Part shown: positions 24,784 to 33,089 of the stretch, in pieces
How the letters are laid out: each line of letters opens with the position of its first letter
Numbering within the stretch: position 1 is the stretch's first letter
NCBI GenBank assembly: GCA_046086305.1
Contig: JBJSXI010000102.1
Span: forward strand, 13,100 to 77,099
Direction of reading: 5' to 3'
DNA length: 64,000 bases
DNA from: UBA668 sp046086305
GTDB taxonomy: Bacteria; Actinomycetota; Acidimicrobiia; Acidimicrobiales; Ilumatobacteraceae
The notes under the pieces: model-generated
Seen by the model: only the letters and a program-made list of their open reading frames with translations
What the model was told of the DNA's origin: nothing
The model's database searches: none
Translations under genes and position numbers: made by a program

Positions 24784-25949
24784 CCATCGGCCATCCGGTC
24801 GACGATCGCCCGCAGCACATCGGCCGAGGTGGCCAGGTTGAGTCGGGCGAACCCATGTCCTTCGACGCCGTAGTTCGGCCCCTCGCTCACTCGCACGCCG
24901 CGACGGGCGAACTCGGCCGCCGGATCGTCACCCCACCCCAGCGCGCGACAGTCGAGCCATGCGAGATACGTCGCCGCGGGTGGCGCGTAGGCGATCTGGG
25001 GCAGGTGCGCAGCGAGCAGGTCGGCGAGCAGATGACGGTGGCGGCCGATGTGGTCGAGGACGGCCTCGAGCCATGGCCCGCCCGAGGTCCATGCCGCTTC
25101 GGCGGCGAGTGAGCCCATCAGGTTCGTCGTGCCGAGCAGGTGATCGGGCAGCGCATCGAACCGCTCGAGCACCCGGTCGGGTCCGATGTGGGCCACGGCG
25201 TACCGCAGACCGGCGAGGTTGAAGGCCTTCGACGCGGCGTGGAGGGTGACGGTGCGGTCGGGGGCGAACAGCGCCATCGGCCGGTGACCGCCCGGTGCCC
25301 GATCGGCATGCACGAGATCGGCGTGGATCTCGTCGGACACGATGAGCAGATCGTGACGCTCGGCGATGTCGGCGAGTCGCTGCAGATCGGCGTCGGCGAA
25401 CACATGACCCGTCGGATTGTGCGGGTGACACAGCAGCAGCACGGCGGCAGGTTCGCGCTCGAGACGCGCGTCGAGTTCGTCGTGGTCGAAGTGCCAGTCG
25501 GCCGAACCGTTCACCTGACCGCCGTTCGCCGGACCGCCCTGTGCCGGCACACGCACGAGCCGCCGACCGGCGTCCTCGACACTGTGGAGGAACGGCGGAT
25601 AGGCCGGCGTGTGCACGACCACGCGATCACCCGGCTCGGTGCACAGGTGCAGGACCGTCTGGATGCCCTGGACCACATCGTTCAACTCGCGGGCCCGACC
25701 GGGCGCGGGTGACCAGCCGTAGTGCGTCGCACACCAGACCGCCCATGCATCGAGGGCGGGGGAGCCGCGCTCGGCCCAGTCGGGGTAGCCGACGTCACCA
25801 CCGTCGAGTCGATCGCGCAGCACCTCGGTGATGCACGCCGCCGGGGGGAAGTCCATGTCGGCCACCCACGCCGCGAACGGCGCACCGTGGCGGTGCCACT
25901 TGACACCCGGCTTGGCGCGCAGCCAGTCGAGCGACAGATCGTCGAACAC
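24762..25949 (-). CDS. patB: MalY/PatB-type PLP enzyme (putative cystathionine beta-lyase)
   Basis: This 395-residue fold-type I aminotransferase-like protein has an N-terminal WVADMDFPPA and GDVGYPDW, hallmarks of MalY/PatB C-S lyases, which split cystathionine or cysteine conjugates to a thiol, pyruvate and ammonia. HPHNPTGHVF is the PLP region, SDEIHADLV follows, and the PLP lysine is in AASKAFNLAGL. The GTG at 25949 lies 1 base after the stop of the upstream aspartate aminotransferase, so the two form an operon. A role in methionine synthesis or sulfur recycling fits metY and the sulfite reductase nearby. Confidence 0.85.
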   Translation of the reverse strand: MFDDLSLDWLRAKPGVKWHRHGAPFAAWVADMDFPPAACITEVLRDRLDGGDVGYPDWAERGSPALDAWAVWCATHYGWSPAPGRARELNDVVQGIQTVLHLCTEPGDRVVVHTPAYPPFLHSVEDAGRRLVRVPAQGGPANGGQVNGSADWHFDHDELDARLEREPAAVLLLCHPHNPTGHVFADADLQRLADIAERHDLLIVSDEIHADLVHADRAPGGHRPMALFAPDRTVTLHAASKAFNLAGLRYAVAHIGPDRVLERFDALPDHLLGTTNLMGSLAAEAAWTSGGPWLEAVLDHIGRHRHLLADLLAAHLPQIAYAPPAATYLAWLDCRALGWGDDPAAEFARRGVRVSEGPNYGVEGHGFARLNLATSADVLRAIVDRMADGQGHHSA

Positions 25950-25950
25950 G

Positions 25951-27150
25951 CTACGCGACGACCCAGTCGTGGATCCGCCGGATGCCTTCTTCGATGTCGG
26001 CATCCGCCATTGCGAAGCTGAACCGCGCGTACCCGGGCGTACCGAACGCCTCGCCGGGGACGAATGCCACCTTCGCCTCACCGAGGATCGCATCGGCGAG
26101 CTCGAGCGTCGTGTGACACGTCGTACCGGCCGGACCGAGTGGTCGACCGAGCAGACCGCTCACGTTCGGGTAGCAGTAGAAGGCACCCTCGGGCTCGACG
26201 ACGCGCACACCCGGGATGGCGCCGAGCATGCGATACATCGTGGCCGCCCGATGGGCGAACGCATCGCGCATCATCGCCACGGCCGACAGGTCGCCTGCCA
26301 CGGCGGCGAGGGCGGCAGCCTGGGCGACGTTCGACACGTTCGACGTGCTGTGCGACTGGAAGTTCACCGACGCCTTGATCACATCGGCCGGGCCGATCAT
26401 CCACCCGACACGCCATCCGGTCATCGCATAGGTCTTGGCGACACCGTTGACGATGATGCACTGGTCGGCGAGCTCGGGCACCACGGTGGGCATCGACACG
26501 AAGCGGCGATCGCCGTACACGAGGTGTTCATAGATCTCGTCGGTCAGCACCCACACACCGCGCTCGACCGCCCAGCGTCCGATCGCCTCGACCTCGGTCG
26601 GCGTGTACACCGCGCCGCTCGGGTTGTCGGGACTGACGAACAGCAGGGCCTTCGTGCGTGACGTGTAGGCAGCGTCGAGTTGCTCGACGGTGACCTTGAA
26701 GCCGGTCGACTCATCGGTCTGGACGATCACCGGCACACCTCCGGCGAGGGTGATCGCTTCGGGATAGGTCGTCCAGTAGGGCGCCGGGCAGATCACCTCG
26801 TCACCTTCGTCGCAGAGCGCCGCGAACGCGGTGAACACGGCGTGCTTGCCGCCGTTGGTGATGAGCACCTGTGCCGCAGTGCAGGCGAAGCCGCTGTCGC
26901 GCAGCGTCTTGGTCGCGACGGCCTCGCGCAGCGCCGGCAGACCGGCCGCTGGCGTGTACTTGTGCATCGCGACATCGCGACACGCCCGCACCGCGGCCTC
27001 GACGATGTGTTCCGGGGTCGGGAAGTCGGGTTCGCCGGCGCCGAAGCCGATGACGTTCTCCCCCGTGGCCTTGAGTGCCTTGGCCTTGGCGTCGACCGCA
27101 AGGGTGGCGGATTCGGCGATCGCGGCGAGTCGAGCTGAGGTGCGCTTCAC
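25951..27150 (-). CDS. aspC: Pyridoxal-dependent aspartate aminotransferase
   Basis: This 399-residue class I aminotransferase of the Ib (AspC/AspB) group has IGFGAGEPDFPTP near residue 36, YTPAAGLPALREAVA, VSPDNPSGAVY, TDEIYEHLVYG, the PLP lysine in NGVAKTYAMTGWRVGW and the substrate Arg in GYARFSFA. It interconverts aspartate/oxaloacetate with glutamate/2-oxoglutarate and could also have prephenate activity. GTG 27150 is preceded at 8 bases by TAGCCT (27159-27164), suggesting a leaderless transcript. It is divergent from the PAC2 gene. Confidence 0.93.
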   Translation of the reverse strand: MKRTSARLAAIAESATLAVDAKAKALKATGENVIGFGAGEPDFPTPEHIVEAAVRACRDVAMHKYTPAAGLPALREAVATKTLRDSGFACTAAQVLITNGGKHAVFTAFAALCDEGDEVICPAPYWTTYPEAITLAGGVPVIVQTDESTGFKVTVEQLDAAYTSRTKALLFVSPDNPSGAVYTPTEVEAIGRWAVERGVWVLTDEIYEHLVYGDRRFVSMPTVVPELADQCIIVNGVAKTYAMTGWRVGWMIGPADVIKASVNFQSHSTSNVSNVAQAAALAAVAGDLSAVAMMRDAFAHRAATMYRMLGAIPGVRVVEPEGAFYCYPNVSGLLGRPLGPAGTTCHTTLELADAILGEAKVAFVPGEAFGTPGYARFSFAMADADIEEGIRRIHDWVVA

Positions 27151-27158
27151 GGAGACGC

Positions 27159-27164
27159 AGGCTA
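27159..27164 (-). promoter_or_regulatory. Putative -10 element of aspC
   Basis: TAGCCT on the minus strand lies 8 bases before the aspC GTG, consistent with transcription starting at the start codon. Confidence 0.4.
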
Positions 27165-27204
27165 CCCGTGCACGATCGGCCGAACCGTCCGCAAGACTGA
27201 CCCC

Positions 27205-27276
27205 GTGACTGTTCCGTCCGTCGACCGCGCTGCGATCTCGGCGTGTCCCGACCACACCGTGGAGGTCGTCGGGTGA
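27205..27276 (+). CDS. Possible 23-residue upstream ORF
   Basis: A GTG at 27205 opens 24 codons including a TGA at 27274-27276, which overlaps the GTG of the PAC2 gene as GTGA. An AAGACT hexamer 6 bases upstream could be its -10. The peptide contains CPDHTVEVVG near its end and matches nothing I know. It may serve translational coupling to the PAC2 gene, or may be chance. Confidence 0.25.
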   Translation: MTVPSVDRAAISACPDHTVEVVG

Positions 27277-28136
27277 ACGAGCTGACGGCGTCGTTCGACC
27301 AACTCGGTGCGCTGCACCGGCCGATCATGGTCGTTGCCCTGCGCGGGCTGTTCGACATCGCCGAGGTCGCCACCGACGCGGTCGAGGCCCTCGCCGCCGG
27401 CCGGGTCGCACCGGTCGTCGCGTCGATCGATCCCGACACGTTCTTCGACTTCACCCAGGAGCGCCCGTTCGTCGAACTCGATCGGGCCGAGATCATCCGC
27501 CTCCGCTGGCCGGAGAACGAGTTCCGCATCGTCCGCTCGCCGGGCGCGACCCACGACCTCGTCGTCCTCGCCGGCGTCGAACCGCATCTGCGCTACGCGA
27601 CCTTCGCCGACTGTGTGATCACCGTCGCCCGCGAAACTGGGTGCGAGGCGGTCGTCACCCTCGGTGCCGCACCTGAGGCGGTGCCGCACACACGTGCGCC
27701 ACAGGTGGTCGGCAGCACGACGAACACCGATCTTGCCCGCGCCCTCGGGTTGTCGGCGCCGCGGTATCAGGGTGTCACCGGTCTGGTCGGGGTGCTCCAG
27801 TCGCGCCTCGACGCAGCGGGTCTCCCCGCGGTCTCGCTGCGTGTGGGTGTCCCCCACTACCTCGGCAACGCGAAGCATCCGCTCGGCTCGGCGGCGCTGC
27901 TGCGCCACCTCGAACATGTGCTCGGCATCCCGACCGCGCACGCAGCGCTCGACGAGGAAGCCGTCAGGTGGCGTTCGCTGCACGACGAGGCGGTCGCCGA
28001 CGACGAGCAGGCCGCCACCTATGTGGCGATGCTCGAGCGCGACCACGACCGCCGCCTCGAGGCACAGTTGCCCTCCGGCGACGATCTGGCCGCTGAGTTC
28101 GAGCGGTTCCTGCGCGACCAGCGCGACGACGATTGA
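27273..28136 (+). CDS. PAC2-family protein
   Basis: This 287-residue protein resembles the PAC2 (proteasome assembly chaperone 2-like) family common in Actinomycetota. It has LRGLFDIAEVATDAVEAL near the N-terminus, DPDTFFDFTQERP near 58-70, and VGVPHYLGNAKHP in the C-terminal half. The bacterial members probably bind other proteins, but their role is unclear. The C-terminus is a charged helix (DHDRRLEAQLP to RFLRDQRDDD). GTG 27273 is supported by GGAGG (27261-27265) at 7 bases, one of the clearer ribosome binding sites here. No proteasome gene is in the window. Confidence 0.85.
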   Translation: MNELTASFDQLGALHRPIMVVALRGLFDIAEVATDAVEALAAGRVAPVVASIDPDTFFDFTQERPFVELDRAEIIRLRWPENEFRIVRSPGATHDLVVLAGVEPHLRYATFADCVITVARETGCEAVVTLGAAPEAVPHTRAPQVVGSTTNTDLARALGLSAPRYQGVTGLVGVLQSRLDAAGLPAVSLRVGVPHYLGNAKHPLGSAALLRHLEHVLGIPTAHAALDEEAVRWRSLHDEAVADDEQAATYVAMLERDHDRRLEAQLPSGDDLAAEFERFLRDQRDDD

Positions 28137-28152
28137 CGACGGCTGACGCGGC

Positions 28153-29313
28153 TCAGCGCGCTCGCAGCGGGATTGCATCGGCGAAGCGCACGAGCAGCGA
28201 TCCGACCACGGCGAGGATGAGCACGTAGGCCGCTGTCACTGCGCCGATGTCGTCGTGCACACCGGCCGCCACACCGAGTCCGCCGATGACGATCGAGAAC
28301 TCGCCGCGGGGTACGAGCGACACACCGGCGCGCACCCGACCGCGCCGGCCGATCCCCGCCCGGCCGGCGGCCCACCAGCCGGTCCAGAACTTCGTGAGGC
28401 CCGTGACGACGCCGAGGACGAGTGCCGGCACGAGCGCCGGCACGATCGCGCCGGGATCGATCTGCAGTCCGAAGAAGACGAAGAACAGCCCACCGAACAC
28501 GTCGCGCATCGGGCGCAGCAACTCGCGTCCCGTCTCGGCGGCCTGGTCGGAGAACGCCACACCGATGAGGAACGCCCCGACGGCCGACGACACCTCGACC
28601 TCCTCGGCAAGACCACCGACGAGCAGGGTGAGTCCGAGGATGGTGAGCAACAGCACCTCGGGTGACGGTGACGCGACGAGTCGCGAGAGATGCTGTCCCC
28701 ACCTGATCGACGCGACGAGGGCGACGGTGACCACGACGAGCGCGACGGCGACAGCGATCGACCCGGCGGCCACACCGCTGCCGACGAGGAGGACTCCGAG
28801 CACCGGCAGGAAGAGCGCCATCGCGAGGTCTTCCATCACGAGCACCGACAGCACGACCGAGGTCTCGCGGTTGCCGATGCGATCAAGATCGCCGAGCAGT
28901 TTGGCGATGATGCCCGACGACGAGATGTAGGTGACCCCACCCAGCACGACCGCAGCGGTCGCACCCCAACCGAGCGCGAGGCCGATCGCCACACCCGGCA
29001 GTGCGTTGGCGAGCACGTCGACCACGCCGCCGCGCCAGTTGCGCTGCAGACCGTCGCGCAGTTCGGCCGAGCTGTACTCGAGTCCGAGCAGCAGGAGCAG
29101 CAGCACGACCCCGAGATCGGCGCCGACACGGATGAACTCCTCGCTCGCCTCGAGCGGGACGAGACCATCGGTGCCCATCGCCAGACCGGCCAGCAGGTAC
29201 AACGGGATCGACGGGACGCCGATGCGCGCCGCTGCTCGTCCGAGCACGGCGAGCACGACGAGGACGGCGCCGAGTTCGACGAGGATGTCCGCCGACCCGC
29301 TGGAGGCGAGCAT
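28153..29313 (-). CDS. khtU: Monovalent cation:proton antiporter, KhtU/CPA2 type
   Basis: This 386-residue membrane protein has about 12-13 hydrophobic segments and the CPA2 exchanger layout: GVPSIPLYLLAGLAMG near 28-43, LLLLLLGLEYSSAELRD, GVTYISSSGIIAKLL and VMEDLAMALFLPVLGVL with the likely ion-binding ED pair. It lacks the C-terminal TrkA-N domain seen in KefB. Its regulatory subunit is the gene just upstream (KhtT-like), overlapping by one base (TGATG). By analogy to KhtTU it should export K+ in exchange for protons, but the ion is inferred only. Confidence 0.88.
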   Translation of the reverse strand: MLASSGSADILVELGAVLVVLAVLGRAAARIGVPSIPLYLLAGLAMGTDGLVPLEASEEFIRVGADLGVVLLLLLLGLEYSSAELRDGLQRNWRGGVVDVLANALPGVAIGLALGWGATAAVVLGGVTYISSSGIIAKLLGDLDRIGNRETSVVLSVLVMEDLAMALFLPVLGVLLVGSGVAAGSIAVAVALVVVTVALVASIRWGQHLSRLVASPSPEVLLLTILGLTLLVGGLAEEVEVSSAVGAFLIGVAFSDQAAETGRELLRPMRDVFGGLFFVFFGLQIDPGAIVPALVPALVLGVVTGLTKFWTGWWAAGRAGIGRRGRVRAGVSLVPRGEFSIVIGGLGVAAGVHDDIGAVTAAYVLILAVVGSLLVRFADAIPLRAR

Positions 29314-29792
29314 CAGGGTGCCAGTCGGGCGACCGCTGCGTGTACCGACGCGGTCGATCCCATGACGAGCACGACGTCGCCGGCCTCGAACCCGAACTCG
29401 GGTCCGGGTCCGGGGATCGACGTCCGACCACGGATCACCGCGACGACCGACGCACCGGTCTCGGTGCGGATCCGGCCGTCGCCGATGGTCCGACCGGTGA
29501 GACCACCGGAGGCCGCCATGGTGACCCACTCGATCGACAGCCCCTCGACCTCGTGGCGCAGGTCGGCGAGGCGCTCGGTGAGTTTGCTGCCACCGAACAG
29601 CTCGACGAGTGTGGCCGCCTCGCTCGCGCTCACCGACACCGTGGCGCGGGACGAGTCGGGGTCGTCGGCGTCGTACACGACCAGTTCCCGTCGGCCGTCG
29701 CGTCGCACGATCACGCCGAGGCGTTCACCTCGCTCGGTCGAGAACTCGTAGCGGGTACCGACGCCGGGCAGGGGGGTCTCGAAGATCTCCAC
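29313..29792 (-). CDS. khtT: KhtT-like TrkA-C regulatory subunit of the cation antiporter
   Basis: This 159-residue cytosolic protein has an N-terminal domain with PLPGVGTRYEFST and RRELVVYDADDPD, as in mycobacterial and Bacillus KhtT relatives. Its C-terminal RCK/TrkA-C domain contains TGRTIGDGRIRTETGASVVAV and FEAGDVVLVMGS. It should gate the antiporter in response to a nucleotide or pH. The GTG start at 29792 follows metY by 21 bases on the same strand, so it may be read from the metY promoter. The stop overlaps the antiporter start. Confidence 0.88.
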   Translation of the reverse strand: MEIFETPLPGVGTRYEFSTERGERLGVIVRRDGRRELVVYDADDPDSSRATVSVSASEAATLVELFGGSKLTERLADLRHEVEGLSIEWVTMAASGGLTGRTIGDGRIRTETGASVVAVIRGRTSIPGPGPEFGFEAGDVVLVMGSTASVHAAVARLAP

Positions 29793-29813
29793 CCGCCCAG
29801 TCTCGCAGTCGCG

Positions 29814-31142
29814 TCAGTGGCGGGCGGCGGCGAATCCGAGTTCGAGGTCGGCGAGGATGTCGTCGATCGTCTCCAGCCCGACACTGAGACGCACGAGTCC
29901 CGGGCGCACCCCGGCACTCGCCTGCTCGTCGGCGCTGAGCTGACTGTGGGTCGTGGTCGCCGGGTGGATGACGAGGCTGCGGACGTCGCCGATGTTGGCG
30001 ACGTGACTGTGCAACTGCAGCCCCTCGACGAACTTCTGGCCGGCCTCGAGCGCGCTGTGGCCCGCCGTGGGGGCGATGTCGAAGGCGAGCACGCTGCCGA
30101 AGCCGCGGCCGGCGCCGTAGCGAATGGCGCGTTCGTGCCACGGGCTGCTCGGTAGTCCTGCGTAGGCGACCGACTCGACCTGGGGGTGCGCTGTCAGGTA
30201 CTCGGCGACCCGCTGTGCGTTGGCGAAGTGTCGCTCCATCCGCAGGCTCAGCGTCTCGAGTCCCTGCAGGATGAGGAACGCGTTGAACGGCGAGATCGCC
30301 ATGCCGAGATCGCGCAGCAGTTGCACGCGTGCCTTGAGGATGAAACTGCCGGCGCCGAGCGCGGGCCAGTAGGCGAGACCGTGGTAGCTCGGATCGGGCT
30401 CGGTGAAGTTCGGGAATCGTCCGCTGGCACCGAAGTCGAACGTGCCGCCGTCGACGATCGCGCCGCCGATCGACGTGCCGTGTCCGCCGGCGAACTTGGT
30501 GAGGCTGTGCACGACGATGTCGGCGCCCCACTCGAGCGGACGGATGAGGTACGGGGTCGGCACGGTGTTGTCGACGATCAGCGGGATGCCGTGGTCGTGG
30601 GCGACCCGGCTGACACCTTCGATGTCGAACACGTCGTTGCGCGGGTTGGCGAGGGTCTCTCCGAAGAACGCCTTGGTGTTCGGGCGGATCGCGGCCCGCC
30701 ACTGCTCGAGGTCGTGCGGGTCGTCGACGAAGTCGACCGCGATGCCCATCTTGGGCAGGGTGTAGTGGAGCAGGTTGTAGGTGCCGCCGTAGAGCGACGG
30801 GCTGGCCACGAGATGGTCACCGGCCTCGGCGAGGGTGAGCACGGCGAGTGTCTCGGCCGCTTGTCCGCTGCTCACGGCAAGGGCGCCGGGCAGCCCGATC
30901 GCCGTTGTGCAGCCACCCTCGAGGGAGTTGATCCGCGCCTCGAGTGCACCCTGGGTGGGGTTCATGATGCGCGTGTAGATGTTGCCGACCTCGGCGAGCG
31001 CGAACAGATTCGCGGCGTGCGCGGCGTCGCGGAACTCGAAGCTGGTCGTCTGGTAGATCGGGACGGCTCGCGCCCCGGTCGCCGGGTCGGGGTCGCCCCC
31101 GACGTGGATCTGACGTGTCTCGAAACCCCATGTGTCGGCCAT
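29814..31142 (-). CDS. metY: O-acetylhomoserine sulfhydrylase
   Basis: This 442-residue PLP enzyme converts O-acetylhomoserine and sulfide to homocysteine. It has the long MetY-type sequence rather than the shorter gamma-synthase. The N-terminal GFETRQIHVGG and PIYQTTSFEF lead to NIYTRIMNPTQ near 54-64, the PLP lysine is in VHSLTKFAGGHGTSIGG, and a C-terminal IGDVRSLVIHPATTTHSQL follows. It takes sulfide made by the sulfite reductase encoded next to it. The ATG at 31142 has a promoter-like TTGTGA-17-TAGGGT just upstream, ending 9 bases from the start codon, and a 14-base dyad covers the -35. Confidence 0.95.
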   Translation of the reverse strand: MADTWGFETRQIHVGGDPDPATGARAVPIYQTTSFEFRDAAHAANLFALAEVGNIYTRIMNPTQGALEARINSLEGGCTTAIGLPGALAVSSGQAAETLAVLTLAEAGDHLVASPSLYGGTYNLLHYTLPKMGIAVDFVDDPHDLEQWRAAIRPNTKAFFGETLANPRNDVFDIEGVSRVAHDHGIPLIVDNTVPTPYLIRPLEWGADIVVHSLTKFAGGHGTSIGGAIVDGGTFDFGASGRFPNFTEPDPSYHGLAYWPALGAGSFILKARVQLLRDLGMAISPFNAFLILQGLETLSLRMERHFANAQRVAEYLTAHPQVESVAYAGLPSSPWHERAIRYGAGRGFGSVLAFDIAPTAGHSALEAGQKFVEGLQLHSHVANIGDVRSLVIHPATTTHSQLSADEQASAGVRPGLVRLSVGLETIDDILADLELGFAAARH

Positions 31143-31151
31143 GGGGAGGGG

Positions 31152-31194
31152 ACCCTAACGGGTAAATCCCGACCTCACAAGTCGGAATTCACCC
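31152..31194 (-). promoter_or_regulatory. metY promoter with a 14-base dyad operator
   Basis: On the minus strand TTGTGA (31175-31180) and TAGGGT (31152-31157) are 17 bases apart, and the second ends 9 bases before the metY ATG. A dyad with arms at 31160-31173 and 31181-31194 (12 of 14 positions complementary, loop of 7) encloses the -35 element. As the transcript would start downstream of it, this is more likely a protein-binding operator than an RNA switch. Confidence 0.55.
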
Positions 31195-31266
31195 GGGGGT
31201 CGGATCGAGGACCGAGGGGCGTGGTGCATCGCGCATCGCAACGACTGTCGATGGAAGCTCGAGGGC

Positions 31267-31291
31267 CGCCTAGGTTGCGCACTCCTAGGCG
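31267..31291 (-). terminator. Possible terminator hairpin at the end of the sulfite reductase gene
   Basis: An 8-base perfect stem (CGCCTAGG, 31267-31274; CCTAGGCG, 31284-31291) with a 9-base loop straddles the TAG stop of the reductase. There is no U-tract, so termination is only a suggestion. Confidence 0.35.
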
Positions 31292-33075
31292 CCGACCTCG
31301 GCGATGAACGGAGCCGTCTCGTCGAAGTCGACGAAGAAGGTCGGGTCTTCGTTGGGCGTAGGAATGGAGTCGAAGCCGCGCAGGCCATCGGCGACGGCCG
31401 AGGCCCCACCGGCTCGCGCCAACCATCCCGTGAATGTCTCGCCTGCGAGCCGCTCGCCGGCAAAGCGACCGACCACCGCGGCCACTGCCTGCGGCGCCGT
31501 TCGGGCGGGAAGTCGGAGCGCCTTCTGTCCGAACACGATGTGCTCATCGCCAACGTGCCCACCCAGCAGGAGTTGATAGCCCGGTAGCGCCGTGCCGTGC
31601 GCGCGTCGCTCGATACCGAACAGGCCGATGTCGTAGGCGTGGTGCTGACCGCAGCTGTTGCTGCATCCCGAGATGTTGATGCGCACACCACCAACCTCAG
31701 CGAGTCCTGCCTGCTCGAGTTCGTGACCGATGGCCTTGGCCAGCCCACGCGACTGAGTAACGGCGATCGCGCACGTGTCGGCGCCAGGGCACGACACGAC
31801 GTCGCGAGCGAGTTCGGCACCAGGAATCGCCATGCCGATCTCGGTGAGTCGCTCGTACAAGAGGGGGAGTTGGTCGTCGGTGAGATCGCGGAACACGAGG
31901 TTCTGGCGGTTCGTCAGACGCACGTCGGCATCGAGTTCGCGCTGAACGGCGGCGAGGGCGCGGAATTGCTGGCCCGTGATGTCACCGAGCGGCGCATAGG
32001 CAATGGCGGAGACTGTCTGATTGGCGGCGCCACGGATGACGCTCGTCTGCAACCACCGCTCATACGGGTCGCGGGCGCGAAGGTCGACGCGCACACCCTG
32101 CCCGAGGGTCGTGACCTCCCCAGATGCGGCGCGTCCCGCCGCCTGATCGCCCGCTGCAATCACCTCGGGGGGAATGCCACCGGGCCATGTCGACGACGCG
32201 GGGAGCGTGTGGCGGACCTTCAACACCCGCCGGCGAACCTCCTCGATGCCCAGCTGGTCGACAACCCACTTCAGCCGGGCGCGCAGCTTGTTGTCGCGGT
32301 TGCCAGTCTGGTCGAAGACACGCAGCACCGCCTCGATGGTGGGCAACAGGTCCTCGCGCCGCGTGAAGTCCTCGAGCGCGAGTGCCGGATGCGGGGTGGC
32401 ACCGAGACCCCCGGCGATGTAGACGCGAAAGCCGCGCTCGGTGCTGCCGTCATCGAGTTGTCGAGTGACGGCAATCACGCCGACGTCGTTGAACATCGCC
32501 TGTCCGCAGTCGGTGGAGCAACCGGAGAAGTTCACCTTGAACTTGCGTGGCAGGCGCTGTCCGAGCGGATTGCGGACGAAGTGGCGAAAGACCGCTTCGG
32601 CCCATGGTGTGACGTCGAGTTGTTCGTGGGGGCATGCGCCGGCGAGATGGCAGGCCGCGATGTTGCGCACAGTGTCGCCGCAGGCCTCACGAGAGGTGAG
32701 GCCGACGTCGGCGATTCGACGCATGAAGTCTGGGAGACGCCGCAGCTCGACGAAGTGGAACTGGATGTTCTGTCGAGTGGTGATGTGGCCCCAGCCGCGG
32801 GAGTACTCCTCGGAAAGGTCGCCCAAGAGGTGCAACTGGTCGGGGGTGATGGTGCCGGCTGGCAACTTGATGCGGATCATCTGGTTCGTGCCGCCCTGGC
32901 GCTGGCCGTAGACGCCGTTGGCGAGTCGAGTCACGCGCCAGACATCGTCACTGAGTTCGCCGGCGAGGAAGCGCTCGATCGCCTGCTCGAAACGCTCGAT
33001 GTCGCGCTGCTGCTCGGCGGCGAGGTCTCGGGGCTGGGGTGCCGGGGGGATCCGGAGGTCGTGGGTGAGGCTCAT
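31285..33075 (-). CDS. sir: Siroheme-dependent sulfite (or nitrite) reductase
   Basis: This 596-residue ferredoxin-type reductase has two repeated nitrite/sulfite reductase domains. The Arg-rich substrate region includes HITTRQNIQFHF near 97-108 and LTNRQNLVFRDL in the second half. The [4Fe-4S]-siroheme ligands are the cysteines in CPGADTC and in SGCSNSCGQH near residue 450-490. The first half carries pseudo-symmetric NFSGCSTDCGQA. It reduces sulfite to sulfide with six electrons; nitrite reduction is a close alternative. The context (siroheme genes upstream, metY downstream) favours sulfite. The ferredoxin at 49529 could be its electron donor. Confidence 0.9.
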   Translation of the reverse strand: MSLTHDLRIPPAPQPRDLAAEQQRDIERFEQAIERFLAGELSDDVWRVTRLANGVYGQRQGGTNQMIRIKLPAGTITPDQLHLLGDLSEEYSRGWGHITTRQNIQFHFVELRRLPDFMRRIADVGLTSREACGDTVRNIAACHLAGACPHEQLDVTPWAEAVFRHFVRNPLGQRLPRKFKVNFSGCSTDCGQAMFNDVGVIAVTRQLDDGSTERGFRVYIAGGLGATPHPALALEDFTRREDLLPTIEAVLRVFDQTGNRDNKLRARLKWVVDQLGIEEVRRRVLKVRHTLPASSTWPGGIPPEVIAAGDQAAGRAASGEVTTLGQGVRVDLRARDPYERWLQTSVIRGAANQTVSAIAYAPLGDITGQQFRALAAVQRELDADVRLTNRQNLVFRDLTDDQLPLLYERLTEIGMAIPGAELARDVVSCPGADTCAIAVTQSRGLAKAIGHELEQAGLAEVGGVRINISGCSNSCGQHHAYDIGLFGIERRAHGTALPGYQLLLGGHVGDEHIVFGQKALRLPARTAPQAVAAVVGRFAGERLAGETFTGWLARAGGASAVADGLRGFDSIPTPNEDPTFFVDFDETAPFIAEVGA

Positions 33076-33089
33076 GGTGGTCCTTGGTG

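Noticed and set aside
31143..31284. A SAM riboswitch upstream of metY
   Set aside because: None of the SAM-I, SAM-II or SAM-IV consensus elements is present, and the probable -10 element puts the transcript start at the metY ATG, leaving no room for an RNA switch.
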